From Macrococcus armenti (GTDB lineage Bacteria; Bacillota; Bacilli; Staphylococcales; Staphylococcaceae), in contig NZ_CP083608.1 of NCBI RefSeq assembly GCF_020097135.1, positions 2,140,327 to 2,204,326 of the forward strand: 64,000 nucleotides of DNA. Reading direction: 5' to 3'. The translations under genes and the position numbers were made by a program. How positions within the stretch are numbered: position 1 is the first letter of the stretch; each line of letters begins with the position of its first letter. Below are positions 26,035-35,617 of the stretch, piece after piece. The notes beneath the pieces are model-generated. The model ran no database searches and was not told the origin of the DNA. It saw only the letters and a program-made list of their open reading frames with translations.

Positions 26035-26837
26035 GCAAAAATTATGATCATTTAAAACCGAAGTCTTCTGTCCCTTCAATAATACGAACGGTAATCATTG
26101 CGATAATAGTAGTCGCAATATATGTATGGGCATTTAGCGGGATGCCTAAATTAGAAATTAAAGAAAAATCTATCGAAATTTTATCTAATATATGGAACGG
26201 AATCATACATCCTGATACCGACTATATTTATATGCCTGAAGGAGAGGACTTACTGAGAGGTCTGCTTGAAACATTTGCAATCGCCTTTTTAGGTACGATT
26301 ATTTCGGCTGTACTCTGTATACCATTTGCTTTCTTATCAGCCAGAAATATTTCAAATCGTTTCTTATCAGAAATCAGCAAGTTTTTATTAAGCTTCATTC
26401 GTGTATTTCCAGAAATCATATTAGCGTTACTGTTCATAAAAGCTGTAGGTCCTGGAGCATTTGCTGGTGTACTGGCGGTAGGTATCCACTCAATCGGTAT
26501 GCTCGGTAAACTGTTTGCTGAAGATATGGAGAATTTAGATATGGGACCATCAGAAGCTTTAAAGGCTACCGGAGCAAATAAAACAAAAACATTAATGTTT
26601 GCAGTTGTGCCTCAAATATTACCTGCGTTTATCTCATTTGTATTGTATCGTTTCGAAATAAACTTAAGAAGCGCATCAATTCTAGGATTAATCGGTGCAG
26701 GTGGTATAGGAACACCATTAATATTCGCATTACAGGGACGTACGTGGGATCGCGTAGGTATTATCCTCATCGGTATTGTAATTATGGTTATTATCGTTGA
26801 TACAATTTCTGGTATGATCAGAAAACGACTCGTATAA
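26031..26837 (+). CDS. phnE: Phosphonate ABC transporter permease PhnE (second copy)
   Basis: Second permease of the operon, 268 residues, clearly related to the first. The EAA loop reads EALKATGANKTKTLMFAVVP near residues 180-199. The N-terminal membrane segment is around residues 20-37. The start overlaps the first permease by four bases. A two-way terminator follows and separates it from the convergent recR. Confidence 0.92.
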   Translation: MSKNYDHLKPKSSVPSIIRTVIIAIIVVAIYVWAFSGMPKLEIKEKSIEILSNIWNGIIHPDTDYIYMPEGEDLLRGLLETFAIAFLGTIISAVLCIPFAFLSARNISNRFLSEISKFLLSFIRVFPEIILALLFIKAVGPGAFAGVLAVGIHSIGMLGKLFAEDMENLDMGPSEALKATGANKTKTLMFAVVPQILPAFISFVLYRFEINLRSASILGLIGAGGIGTPLIFALQGRTWDRVGIILIGIVIMVIIVDTISGMIRKRLV

Positions 26838-26873
26838 AAAATAAGCTTGAGGGCATCCTCAAGCTTATTTTTA
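26836..26873. terminator. Bidirectional terminator between phnE and recR
   Basis: aaaaaataagcttgagg-gcat-cctcaagcttattttt is a near-perfect 16-bp stem with T runs on both strands between convergent genes. Confidence 0.92.
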
Positions 26874-26878
26874 TACTA

Positions 26879-27475
26879 TTAAATTTCTGTTCTTCCTGAT
26901 ATCGCTTTTGAAAGGGTTACCTCATCAGCATACTCTAAATCGCCTCCGACAGGTAAACCGTGTGCAAGGCGCGTCACTTTAATTCCAATCGGCTTTACTA
27001 GTCGTGCAATATACATTGCTGTCGACTCTCCTTCGATGTTAGGGTTCGTTGCCAGAATTAACTCCTGTACATTCTCATCACGTAAACGTGTCAATAATGA
27101 AGGCACATTTATATCTTCCGGTCCAACGCCTTCCATTGGTGAGATCGCACCATGAAGTACATGGTACAATCCTTTATACTCTCGCATTTTTTCCATCGCA
27201 ATCACATCTTTTGTTTCTTCAACAACACAAATGATCGATTGGTCGCGCGATTTATCTTCACAAATATAACATGGATCTGTATCGGTAATGTGTCCGCACA
27301 CTGAGCAGTATGTCAGCTCACGTTTCACATCAACTAGCGCTTTCGCAAAGCCTACTACATCGTCTTCTTTCATATCTAATACATGAAATGCCAGACGGCT
27401 TGCAGTTTTCGGACCAATACCCGGAAGTTTCATAAAACTGTCTATCAACTTTGAAATTGGTGCAGGATAATGCAT
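26879..27475 (-). CDS. recR: Recombination protein RecR
   Basis: RecR acts with RecF and RecO to load RecA on gapped DNA. The C4 zinc finger ([16 protein letters not shown], about residues 57-72) and the Toprim domain starting at [10 protein letters not shown] (about 80-89) are clear, after an N-terminal helix-hairpin-helix ([16 protein letters not shown]). The 198-residue length is standard. One base separates it from the ebfC stop codon. Confidence 0.97.
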   Translation of the reverse strand: MHYPAPISKLIDSFMKLPGIGPKTASRLAFHVLDMKEDDVVGFAKALVDVKRELTYCSVCGHITDTDPCYICEDKSRDQSIICVVEETKDVIAMEKMREYKGLYHVLHGAISPMEGVGPEDINVPSLLTRLRDENVQELILATNPNIEGESTAMYIARLVKPIGIKVTRLAHGLPVGGDLEYADEVTLSKAISGRTEI

Positions 27476-27476
27476 A

Positions 27477-27797
27477 TTACATCATTCCTGGAATGTTTAA
27501 TCCTTTAGTATGTTGTCCTAAACGTTGTGCAGTTACATCATCCGCTTTAGATAATGCATCGTTCGTCGCAGCTAATACTAAGTCTTGTAACATTTCAATA
27601 TCTTCAGGGTCTACTACTTCTTCTTTAATGATTACATCTAAAACTTCTTTATGTCCTGAAACGACAACAGTAACCATACCGCCACCAGCTGTTCCTTCGA
27701 TGCGTTCTTCTTTTAATTTTTCTTGTTCCTCAGCCATTTTCTTTTGCATCTTCTGCATTTGTTTCATCATTTGTTGCATATTTCCGCCACCGCGCAT
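27477..27797 (-). CDS. ebfC: YbaB/EbfC family nucleoid-associated protein
   Basis: Small dimeric DNA-binding protein conserved between dnaX and recR. The 106-residue product starts [16 protein letters not shown], is methionine- and glutamine-rich at the N-terminus, has the central [18 protein letters not shown] and ends GLNIPGMM. The function is thought to be nucleoid organisation; in some species it affects recombination. Operon with dnaX and recR. Confidence 0.95.
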   Translation of the reverse strand: MRGGGNMQQMMKQMQKMQKKMAEEQEKLKEERIEGTAGGGMVTVVVSGHKEVLDVIIKEEVVDPEDIEMLQDLVLAATNDALSKADDVTAQRLGQHTKGLNIPGMM

Positions 27798-27818
27798 AAT
27801 ATAATTCCTCCTATAAAT

Positions 27819-29465
27819 TTATTCAATAATATTAATTGTATCTTTACCAAACAACTTCGCTGCTTGTGTAACGATATCATCTTCTACAGGCTTCTCTTCC
27901 TGTTTCGGATGTTTTCTATTTTCCAGATAATCATGCCTTACTTGAAGCCACTGCGAATCTGGTACTCCTACCATTTTAACTTGTTTTTGAATAATTGTGT
28001 ATACTATTGACTCAATCTGTTCTCTTTTTGCTTCATCATTATTCACCATATCGCAATGAATCTCTTCATCAAATTTAATAAGTACGTGTGTACTACTTGC
28101 CGCAACCGGTTCCGAATTTTTAAGCAAGCTGACGAGAGATTTCTGTCCTTCACTTTCTACATGATGAATCAATGTGTGCCAGTTCTGCTTTAAGTAGTTT
28201 AAATCTTCTCGATTTGCATGATCCAGTACTGTCTCTATTTGACGCATAGAAAACGCATTTTTAGAGCGTTTCGCTTCTTTTTTAGGTTTCGCTGTTTTTA
28301 CAGGCGCACTTTGAATACCATTTGCAACTTGTTTCTCAAGCTGCAGAATCCTCTTCTCAAGGTGAGACGTATCCACTTGCACAACATTTCGAGGTGTACT
28401 GTGCATATTGCTACGTTTCACAAGTTCTGCAAGCTTTACAATCAACACTTCAAAATGCACATTTGTATTCACAGCAAATCGCATTGATACAAGCGTGTCA
28501 TTAATTTTATCAATCATTTCATATAACAGACTAATATCAAGCTGATAAATTTGTGCATCGCCTTTTTCTCCGGCAGCATAATCCATAATAACATCTCTTA
28601 AAAAGTAAATCAGATCATTAACAAGTCGCGTAACTTCTTTTCCTTCTGATAACAATCTATGATAAAGCTTAAATGCTGATTGAATATCATGCTCAACAAT
28701 GTAATTCGTAAGCTCAAGAAAGTCGTTACGACCGACACTTCCTGTAACGCTTAAAACGTGTTCCAGCGTCAGTTCATCTGCGCCGAATGCAATCGCCTGA
28801 TCGAGAATACTAAGCGCGTCACGCATACCACCTTCAGCTGTTGTTGCTATAAAGCTCAATGCCTCTTCGTGATATTTAATCCCTTCCGTATCACATACAT
28901 ATGCCAGATGTTCTGTAATATCAGTAACAGAAATTGCTTTGAAGTCGAATCTCTGACAACGAGAAATAATCGTTGCCGGAATTTTATGTGGCTCTGTTGT
29001 AGCCAATATAAAGATGGCATGCGCCGGCGGTTCTTCAAGCGTCTTTAAAAGCGCGTTAAACGCCCCTGTCGTAAGCATATGTACTTCATCAATGATGTAT
29101 ACTTTATATGTAGATTCACCAGGTGCATACTTTACTTTATCTCTAATGTTACGTATTTCATCAACACCGTTATTACTTGCCGCATCGATTTCGATAACAT
29201 CCGAATTAGTACCATTTGTTATTGAAATACACGTTTCGCATTTGTTACAAGGTTCACCATCTGTGCGCTCTGTACAGTTAATCGCTTTAGCAAATATTTT
29301 AGCGATACTTGTTTTCCCCGTCCCTCTTGGACCATTAAACAAGTATGCATGAGAGATTTTATTCTTTTGAATTGCATTCTTTAATGTAGTTGTAACATGC
29401 TTTTGTCCAACAACCTCCGCAAAAGATTGAGATCTGAACACTCGGTATAACGCTTGATAACTCAA
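27819..29465 (-). CDS. dnaX: DNA polymerase III subunits gamma and tau
   Basis: DnaX is the clamp-loader ATPase. Walker A GPRGTGKTS is near residues 45-53, the zinc module is CTERTDGEPCNKCETC, Walker B is in IIDEVHMLT, and sensor 1 in LEEPPAHAIFILATTE. Residues beyond about 370 form the tau-specific tail. I set the start at the TTG at 29463-29465, eight bases after GGAGG, which yields LSYQALYRVFRSQSF as in staphylococcal DnaX. The alternative ATG at 29480 contains the ribosome binding site itself and has none of its own. The product is 548 residues. Confidence 0.94.
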   Translation of the reverse strand: MSYQALYRVFRSQSFAEVVGQKHVTTTLKNAIQKNKISHAYLFNGPRGTGKTSIAKIFAKAINCTERTDGEPCNKCETCISITNGTNSDVIEIDAASNNGVDEIRNIRDKVKYAPGESTYKVYIIDEVHMLTTGAFNALLKTLEEPPAHAIFILATTEPHKIPATIISRCQRFDFKAISVTDITEHLAYVCDTEGIKYHEEALSFIATTAEGGMRDALSILDQAIAFGADELTLEHVLSVTGSVGRNDFLELTNYIVEHDIQSAFKLYHRLLSEGKEVTRLVNDLIYFLRDVIMDYAAGEKGDAQIYQLDISLLYEMIDKINDTLVSMRFAVNTNVHFEVLIVKLAELVKRSNMHSTPRNVVQVDTSHLEKRILQLEKQVANGIQSAPVKTAKPKKEAKRSKNAFSMRQIETVLDHANREDLNYLKQNWHTLIHHVESEGQKSLVSLLKNSEPVAASSTHVLIKFDEEIHCDMVNNDEAKREQIESIVYTIIQKQVKMVGVPDSQWLQVRHDYLENRKHPKQEEKPVEDDIVTQAAKLFGKDTINIIE

Positions 29466-29551
29466 AAGGATTCCCTCCATAAATGTAATAATATTAATTA
29501 TACCACTTAAAATACATCATTTTAAAACGATATTATCATTTCCCAGGCAAT

Positions 29552-29584
29552 AAAAAATGAGACAGGGAGTCTCCCAGTCTCATA
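29552..29584 (-). terminator. SRP RNA terminator
   Basis: Minus-strand ATGAGACTGGGAGACTCCCTGTCTCAT followed by TTTTTTATT lies about 30 bases after the SRP RNA and before dnaX. Confidence 0.85.
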
Positions 29585-29613
29585 TCTATAAAAATATCAT
29601 TAATTTCAATTAA

Positions 29614-29884
29614 AACCGTGCACCTTTGCTTCGAATAAAAAGCACAAGCGTTACCTGAATCGACAGCTCAAAAACGGCTACCCCAGTCACATACAAATGA
29701 CCACTTAATGCTGCTTCCTTCCGGACCTGACATGATTCATGGGTTTATATTGGCTAGGACCGCTCTCTCAACACTACGTGTTCAGGTCAGACCTCACAAC
29801 TTAATACCCTCTGCAAAGGAATTAGGTCTTACCTAAGCGGATTGTAAGTACAAGGAACCGCTACCTCCCCACTTAGCACGGCAA
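29614..29884 (-). ncRNA. ffs: Signal recognition particle RNA (large Gram-positive type, scRNA)
   Basis: The minus strand contains the invariant domain IV stem-loop GTCAGGTCCGGAAGGAAGCAG (about 29720-29740), and the 5' and 3' ends pair (GCCGTGC / GCACGG). At about 270 nt with an Alu-like part (GGGGAGGTAGCGGTTCC) it is the large form found in Bacillus and staphylococci. It works with Ffh in co-translational membrane targeting. Ends are approximate. It has its own promoter and terminator, upstream of dnaX as in staphylococci. Confidence 0.93.
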
Positions 29885-29889
29885 CATTA

Positions 29890-29919
29890 ATAATACTATA
29901 TTTATAATACTTAATGCAA
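29890..29919 (-). promoter_or_regulatory. SRP RNA promoter
   Basis: Minus-strand TTGCAT (29919-29914), an 18-base spacer and TATTAT (29895-29890) place the transcript start a few bases before the SRP RNA 5' end. The promoter lies within the short gap after treR. Confidence 0.55.
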
Positions 29920-29932
29920 CCTTTTAAGCAAT

Positions 29933-30670
29933 CTATTTTTGAGTTGTACGGCGTGAGAAGTCTACAAACTTAAATTCGCTCGCTCTATGCTTTGAAACAT
30001 TGTATTGAAACGCTGTTGCATCCTCAAGATGAACGACTGATCTTACGACAGCCGCATAAGGTGGCATCGTTTCTTCAAACAACTCTAGATCAAATTCAGT
30101 CATGGGCTCGAACGTGATCGCTTTGTTCGAATATGAAATCTTCAGTCCAAGACGGCGCTCAATATAATCATAAATCGATTGGCCAGCAATTTCTTCATTC
30201 AAAGCAGGCATCATAGACTTGATGAAATAATCGGTATCTATAATATTCACTCTGCCTTTTTCTCTGCGGCTACGTACGACACGGTATAATTCTGTATCAC
30301 CTTCTAAACTTAGCGCTTCCTGTACAGATGTATAGTCAGCCGCCACCACAGTTTCAAATGATTCCACTACCGTTTCATAGTCCATATTCAATGAATGTTT
30401 AATTTCCTCAAAACTAATGAGTTTAGATACAGGGAAATTCATCGATTGATTATAAATAACGATTGATCCTTTACCTTTTAATTTTTGAATATATCCATTC
30501 GTCTGAAGTAAACTTAATGCTTTTCTTACTGTTTCTCGGGAAACACCATAATGTTTTACGAGCAAGTTTTCAGATGGTAATTGAGAACCTTCTTTGTATT
30601 CACCGTTAATAATTTTTCCACTCAGTTCCTGGTATATCTTTCTATACTTGTTGCTATTCAATTTTTTCAC
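29933..30670 (-). CDS. treR: Trehalose operon repressor TreR (GntR/HutC family)
   Basis: TreR represses trehalose use and is released by trehalose 6-phosphate. The N-terminal winged helix (residues 1-70) contains SQLPSENLLVKHYGVSRETVRKAL-type sequence (GVSRETVRKALSLLQTNGYI near residues 43-62); the C-terminal half is a UTRA ligand-binding domain. The 245-residue product is third in treP-treC-treR. No separate terminator is seen between it and the SRP RNA. Confidence 0.92.
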   Translation of the reverse strand: MKKLNSNKYRKIYQELSGKIINGEYKEGSQLPSENLLVKHYGVSRETVRKALSLLQTNGYIQKLKGKGSIVIYNQSMNFPVSKLISFEEIKHSLNMDYETVVESFETVVAADYTSVQEALSLEGDTELYRVVRSRREKGRVNIIDTDYFIKSMMPALNEEIAGQSIYDYIERRLGLKISYSNKAITFEPMTEFDLELFEETMPPYAAVVRSVVHLEDATAFQYNVSKHRASEFKFVDFSRRTTQK

Positions 30671-30708
30671 CTCTATATCTAAAAGTATATTCAGATTAGG
30701 GAAAACAA

Positions 30709-32346
30709 TTATCGAAGAATGGCGAACGCTTGATATGGTTTTAAATGATGGCAGATTTCTCCATCGTTTTGTATCATTACTTCTCCATCTAAATCGAATG
30801 TAGCTGGTAGCTCAGCTTGAGTATCACTAAAGTTAGCAATAACAAGCAACGTATTGCCATCTAATATTCTTTCATAAGCAAAGATTTGCTTATCCTCTTC
30901 TAATAAAGGTTTCACTTCTCCATAAGTAATAATATCTTGTTCATGTCTTAATTTTATCAGTTTTTGGTAAGTATAAAAGATTGAATTTATATCTTTTAAA
31001 GCTTTTTCCACATTGATTGTTTCGTAGTTTGAAGCAACATTAATCCATGGTGTTCCATCTGTAAACCCAGCATTTTTCGTGCCATCCCACTGTACAGGAG
31101 ATCTTGAATTATCTCTCGATTTATCTTGGAGTATCGCGATTATTTCACTTTCAGAATAGCCGTTATCCTTCATAATCTCAAATGCATTCAATGATTCTAC
31201 ATCACGATAATCTTCAATTCGATTAAAGTATAAGTTTGTCATACCAATCTCTTCACCTTGATAAATGTAAGGTGTTCCCTGAAGTAAATGTAGTGTAATT
31301 GCAAGCATCTTGCCCGATTGAACACGTAGTTCTTCTGTAGTATCATTTCCGAAACGACTTACAACACGCGGTTGATCATGATTACACCAGAAGATCGCAT
31401 TCCATCCACCACCTGCTGCAATACCTTTTTGCCATTTAAATAAAATTCCCTTTAGTTCAACAAAGTTATAAGGCATCTTTGTCCACTTCTCACCCTCTTT
31501 GTAATCCACTTTAAGATGATGGAAGTTAAACACACTACTTAATTCCTGTCTATCAGGGTGCGTATATTTAACACAATGTTCAAGCGTCGTAGAACTCATT
31601 TCTCCAACCGTCATAAACCCGGGAATATTGCCGAATGTATTACGGTTTAATTCATGAAGAAATTCATGCACACGCGGTCCATCTGTATAAAATTCTTTAC
31701 CGATTTTGTCAGAGTTTTTATATTTACCTTTAGATATTAAGTTAATAACATCAAATCTGAAACCATCCATACCGAAATCTATCCAGTAGTTAATCATATC
31801 GTAAATTTCTTTACGCAGCTTGTCATTCTCCCAGTTTAAATCTGCTTGTGTTACATCAAATAATCTCAAGTAATATTGGCCAGTCGCTTCATCATATTGC
31901 CATGCATTACCACCAAACTTAGATTCCCAGTTTGTTGGTGGTGCACCGTTATCTCCATCTTTCCATATATAGTAGTCTCGATATGGATTATCTTTAGATT
32001 TACGAGATTCAACAAACCAGTTATGATGCGTAGACGTATGATTAATAACAATATCAGACATAATTTTTATTCCACGGCGGTGCGCTTCGTCCAGCAATCG
32101 TCTGAAGTCTGCTTTAGTACCGAAGTCAGGATTAATTTCATAATAATCACTAATGTCATATCCATTATCATTCATTGGAGAACGATACACAGGTGTAAGC
32201 CATAAGTAATCCACACCTAAAGTTTTTAAGTAATCTAACTTTTCTATAATGCCATTAATGTCGCCTTGACCGCTTCCGGTCGTATCATTAAATGACTTAG
32301 GGTAAATTTGATAAACAACAGACTTTCTCCAATCAGTTACAGCCAT
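30709..32346 (-). CDS. treC: Trehalose-6-phosphate hydrolase
   Basis: Phospho-alpha-(1,1)-glucosidase (GH13) that splits trehalose 6-phosphate into glucose and glucose 6-phosphate. The catalytic nucleophile is in DGFRFDVINL near residues 197-206, the acid/base in MTVGEMSS near 248-255, and the third acid in WCNHDQPR near 323-330. The 545-residue length is typical. It starts with MAVTDWRKSVVYQIYP behind TAGGAG and lies between treP and treR. Confidence 0.95.
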   Translation of the reverse strand: MAVTDWRKSVVYQIYPKSFNDTTGSGQGDINGIIEKLDYLKTLGVDYLWLTPVYRSPMNDNGYDISDYYEINPDFGTKADFRRLLDEAHRRGIKIMSDIVINHTSTHHNWFVESRKSKDNPYRDYYIWKDGDNGAPPTNWESKFGGNAWQYDEATGQYYLRLFDVTQADLNWENDKLRKEIYDMINYWIDFGMDGFRFDVINLISKGKYKNSDKIGKEFYTDGPRVHEFLHELNRNTFGNIPGFMTVGEMSSTTLEHCVKYTHPDRQELSSVFNFHHLKVDYKEGEKWTKMPYNFVELKGILFKWQKGIAAGGGWNAIFWCNHDQPRVVSRFGNDTTEELRVQSGKMLAITLHLLQGTPYIYQGEEIGMTNLYFNRIEDYRDVESLNAFEIMKDNGYSESEIIAILQDKSRDNSRSPVQWDGTKNAGFTDGTPWINVASNYETINVEKALKDINSIFYTYQKLIKLRHEQDIITYGEVKPLLEEDKQIFAYERILDGNTLLVIANFSDTQAELPATFDLDGEVMIQNDGEICHHLKPYQAFAILR

Positions 32347-32380
32347 TATAAAACTCCTAACATTTAGTATAATATGAGTT

Positions 32381-32418
32381 TAAACCGAACAACATGTATT
32401 TACAAGTTGTTCGGTTTA
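32381..32418 (-). other. Hairpin between treP and treC
   Basis: aaaccgaacaac / gttgttcggttt is a perfect 12-bp stem. No clean T run follows on the minus strand, so it may be an mRNA processing or stability hairpin instead of a terminator. Its loop region TTGTAAATACATG resembles the TreR operator TTGTATATACAA. Confidence 0.5.
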
Positions 32419-32425
32419 ATTTGTT

Positions 32426-33919
32426 TTACAATTTTTTGTCAGTAACGATAGGCTCTACCACATCTTCGCCCATTTTCTTCTTAGCAAAGTTTGAGAATAC
32501 TAATGTTAAAATCATCGGTAATACTATCGCGATAAGCATACCAATTAAGAAAGTACCTTTGAAACCACTATTAATACTCATAATACCCGGTACACCACCG
32601 ACACCCACTTTACCTAATAATTGCTGTGATCCAAATAATGCACCAACAAGCCCTGTAGTGAGCACTGCCGCGATAAATGGATATTTCAGCGGGATGTTGA
32701 CCCCAAACATTGCAGGCTCTGTTACACCTAACCATCCAGAAATACCTGAAGTAAATGCTAAACCTTGTTCTTTAACCATTTTCTTACGTTTATATAAGAA
32801 CCATGCTGCAAACGCTGCAGATCCTTGAGAAATATTAGAGATTGCTAAAATTGGCCATAAGTAGGTACCATTTAAATTAGAACTCATTAGCTGGAAGTCT
32901 ACCGCTAAGAACATATGATGTAATCCCGTGATTACAAGCGGAGCATAAACTAATCCGTAAATTAATCCACCTAACCATCCAGCTTGCACGAAGATAAACT
33001 GAATAGCGCCAGTAATTAGGTTACCTAACCAGAATGCAACCGGACCAATAATTACAAATGATAAGAACCCTACTAATAATAATGCAACCGGACCTACGAC
33101 TAACATCTTAATCGAGTCGTGAACACGTTTATTTAAGAAACGCTCAACTTGTGCTAAACACCAAGTAGCAATTAGAATTGGTAACACTTGCGCTGCATAG
33201 TTTAATTGCTGAACCTTTAAACCAAATACATCCCAAGTTGGAATTTCCACAAGTTTACCAGTCTTTGCATCTGCTAATCCATATTGAGAAGCTAATGCCG
33301 GATTAACTAATACTAAACCTAAAACTAAACCGAGGATTGGGCTGCCCCCAAACACACGCATTGCACTCCAACCAATTAAAGCCGGCAGGAAGTGGAACGG
33401 TGTTACAGCAATTAATTTAATAATTTCTGCAATCCCTTTAATTTGAGGATATACATCTACAACTGCTTTCCCTTTGAAAATCGCACCAGATTCTAATAAT
33501 AAGTTTGATAATCCTAATAATAAACCAGCTGTAACGATTGCAGGTAATAAAGGAATGAATACATCCCCTAACGTTTTAATCAAACGTTGTAATGGACTCA
33601 TCTTGTCTGCTGCTGCTGCTTTAACATCTTCTTTAGAGCTTTCCCCGACATTTGTTTCATCTACAAATACTTTATACGCCTCATCTACAGTACCAGGCCC
33701 GATTACTATCTGGAACTGATTATTAGCTGCAAACGAACCTTTAACTAATCCAATTTTATCTAACGCTTCTTTGTCGACTTTACTATCATCTTTCAATACT
33801 AATCTTAATCTTGTAACACAATGCGTGGCTGCATTAACGTTCTCTTTACCACCTATAGCTGCAATAATGTCTTTAACATCTTGTCTGTTGACTGCCAAAT
33901 TGGTCAACTCCTTTTTCAT
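32426..33919 (-). CDS. treP: PTS system trehalose-specific EIIBC component
   Basis: Membrane permease that imports trehalose as trehalose 6-phosphate. The N-terminal EIIB domain (residues 1-85) has its phosphorylated cysteine in HCVTRLRLVL near residues 33-42. The EIIC domain spans about residues 105-480 with about ten membrane segments. No EIIA domain is attached, so a separate EIIA-glucose must donate phosphate. It is the first gene of the operon, behind a promoter with TreR-like and cre-like sites. The product is 497 residues. Confidence 0.94.
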   Translation of the reverse strand: MKKELTNLAVNRQDVKDIIAAIGGKENVNAATHCVTRLRLVLKDDSKVDKEALDKIGLVKGSFAANNQFQIVIGPGTVDEAYKVFVDETNVGESSKEDVKAAAADKMSPLQRLIKTLGDVFIPLLPAIVTAGLLLGLSNLLLESGAIFKGKAVVDVYPQIKGIAEIIKLIAVTPFHFLPALIGWSAMRVFGGSPILGLVLGLVLVNPALASQYGLADAKTGKLVEIPTWDVFGLKVQQLNYAAQVLPILIATWCLAQVERFLNKRVHDSIKMLVVGPVALLLVGFLSFVIIGPVAFWLGNLITGAIQFIFVQAGWLGGLIYGLVYAPLVITGLHHMFLAVDFQLMSSNLNGTYLWPILAISNISQGSAAFAAWFLYKRKKMVKEQGLAFTSGISGWLGVTEPAMFGVNIPLKYPFIAAVLTTGLVGALFGSQQLLGKVGVGGVPGIMSINSGFKGTFLIGMLIAIVLPMILTLVFSNFAKKKMGEDVVEPIVTDKKL

Positions 33920-33930
33920 ATTATGCTTAC

Positions 33931-33980
33931 ATTGTACTCTGTCTATACAAGTATGTAAAGGCTTTATGAAAAGGTTTACA
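33931..33980 (-). promoter_or_regulatory. tre operon promoter with TreR-like operator and cre-like site
   Basis: Minus-strand TTTACA (33959-33954), a 17-base spacer and TACAAT (33936-33931). The spacer contains TTGTATAGACA (33950-33940), close to the TreR operator TTGTATATACAA. Just upstream TGTAAACCTTTTCA (33980-33967) resembles a CcpA cre site (TGWAANCGNTNWCA) with one central mismatch. This predicts induction by trehalose 6-phosphate and repression by glucose. Confidence 0.6.
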
Positions 33981-33999
33981 AAATTAATAAAATATAAAT

Positions 34000-34036
34000 A
34001 AAGTGATGCTAGAAAATATTTATTCTAGCATCACTC
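34000..34036 (-). terminator. Terminator after the zinc-ribbon gene pair
   Basis: agtgatgctagaa / ttctagcatcact is a perfect 13-bp stem followed on the minus strand by TTTATTTATATTTT. It lies between the 34045 stop codon and the tre promoter. Confidence 0.85.
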
Positions 34037-34044
34037 TATTAAGA

Positions 34045-35598
34045 TTAATTTACCCAAGGATCATTTGCTTCTTCAGGTTTTTGAGTTAAATATTTAATTG
34101 TTTCTTCATCTTTCATTACAATAACAAATACGAAGTTATTTCCTCTTGTACCATCAATGTAATATACAGTTTCCCCGTCTTTATTTTTTTCTGTATGTTT
34201 AGGTTTTCCGAAAAACTCTTCGATATTTTCTAAATCCCAAGTCTCCCAAGAATCTGGCACAATAAGGATACGCTTGACCTTTTCTTTATCGTCATATTCT
34301 ATACCCATATTGCCATAAGCTTTCATGTTTTCCTTACTTGAGTCTATATAACTAGAATCTTCACCTAGCAAGTCCTCTACTTCCTCTTTCGTCATACCAA
34401 CTTTAACACCTTTGAATTCATCGATATGAATTGCTTTCGAATATTCATTGATAAACTCGTCTCCTTGTATATCAATTGTACGACGATCGCGTTGTTCTTC
34501 TTCTTTTTTCATCTGCTTATCATAATTTTCACTTTTAAATTTAGATATTAATGCATCATCAAATTTTACTGTAACTTCTTGGTTCTCATTATTTTCAGTC
34601 TTCTCGATTTTAACTTTTTCTTTCGATGATTCAAATTCTTTTCCGTCAGCAGTTCCCTTAGCCTGGACATCTATCTCTTCACCGATTTCAAATGGCCCGA
34701 CCACGTTATTACCTTCATGATTTTCAAATTCTTTGCCATTTATGAAGATTTTATATGTACTGTCATCTAAAGAATATATGTTTTCTGCATGTATTTGCAA
34801 ATAAGTATATTCAAATTCTTCTTCAACAGTCATGCCGTCTCCCATATTTACTACAAGATTTCCATCAAATTTCTTACCTTCAACCTCTTTAGTTGCCGGA
34901 ATTTTATAATTTCCTAAAGGTAAAGTCCCAAGTTTAACATTTTTCCCACTTTCTAAATCTACACTTTGTTCCTTACCTTTAAGTTTGTATTTCAGTTTAC
35001 TCATCTCTCTTGCATCTAAAGAAATTTGATGTGAAGGAATGCTAAATGCATATTTTTGAAATAAGCCTAAAGTCTTACCGTCTTGTGCAACTCTAAGAAG
35101 CTCATTTTCATATTCATTATATATTGTCACTGTTGGATACTTAGTTTCTTTCATTGATTTAGTATGCGCTTTTACATTTTCGATGAAAAGGTGTGCTTCA
35201 TCATTATCATACAAATAATCAATAAATGCCTTTGCTTCAGATTTATCAATATCTTCACCATTGCTTGTTACTAACTTGCTTAATTTATCAGCATTTTTAT
35301 CTTTAACAGCATCTGACACTTTATTTGCAACTGAAACTGGATCATACTGACTTTCAATAATTTTATATAGTCCTATTAACAATATAAGTCCAGCCAAAGC
35401 ACTTATTAACATTATCTTTGTCTTCTTACTCATAGGTTTACGTGGTGCTGGTGCTGGCGATGAATTATGAACTGGCGTTGTCTTCTGTTGCTCGGGCACT
35501 TCATTATTCACTTGTTTTTGTTCAACCGGTGTTCCACATTTTGTGCATACTTTCTGGCCTGGTTTTATTTCATTTCCACAATTTATACAGTATTTCAT
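34045..35598 (-). CDS. Zinc-ribbon membrane protein, TcaA/YvbJ-like
   Basis: The 517-residue product starts with a zinc ribbon (CINCGN...CTKCGT, Cys at about 4, 7, 20, 23), then a Pro/Gln-rich linker and one membrane segment (about residues 62-78). The rest should be extracytoplasmic, with TcaA-like repeats, and ends in a BamE/SmpA-like segment (VGMTKEEVEDLLG near residues 398-410). TcaA-type proteins of staphylococci affect glycopeptide tolerance. The function here is unknown. It follows a second zinc-ribbon membrane protein by 20 bases, so the pair is probably one operon. Confidence 0.75.
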   Translation of the reverse strand: MKYCINCGNEIKPGQKVCTKCGTPVEQKQVNNEVPEQQKTTPVHNSSPAPAPRKPMSKKTKIMLISALAGLILLIGLYKIIESQYDPVSVANKVSDAVKDKNADKLSKLVTSNGEDIDKSEAKAFIDYLYDNDEAHLFIENVKAHTKSMKETKYPTVTIYNEYENELLRVAQDGKTLGLFQKYAFSIPSHQISLDAREMSKLKYKLKGKEQSVDLESGKNVKLGTLPLGNYKIPATKEVEGKKFDGNLVVNMGDGMTVEEEFEYTYLQIHAENIYSLDDSTYKIFINGKEFENHEGNNVVGPFEIGEEIDVQAKGTADGKEFESSKEKVKIEKTENNENQEVTVKFDDALISKFKSENYDKQMKKEEEQRDRRTIDIQGDEFINEYSKAIHIDEFKGVKVGMTKEEVEDLLGEDSSYIDSSKENMKAYGNMGIEYDDKEKVKRILIVPDSWETWDLENIEEFFGKPKHTEKNKDGETVYYIDGTRGNNFVFVIVMKDEETIKYLTQKPEEANDPWVN

Positions 35599-35617
35599 GT
35601 TTAAACCTCCATGTCAT

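Noticed and set aside
22462..26837. Patatin plus phn genes as a cyclic-nucleotide (CBASS-like) defence cassette
   Set aside because: No nucleotidyltransferase or other signalling gene is nearby; the patatin-like gene is a stand-alone gene of the YjjU type and phn is a transporter.
29537..29552. Noc-binding site near the dnaX start (catttcccaggcaata, 13 of 16 matches)
   Set aside because: Single weak match in A/T-rich DNA without further support; kept only the repeat-associated candidate as a hypothesis.
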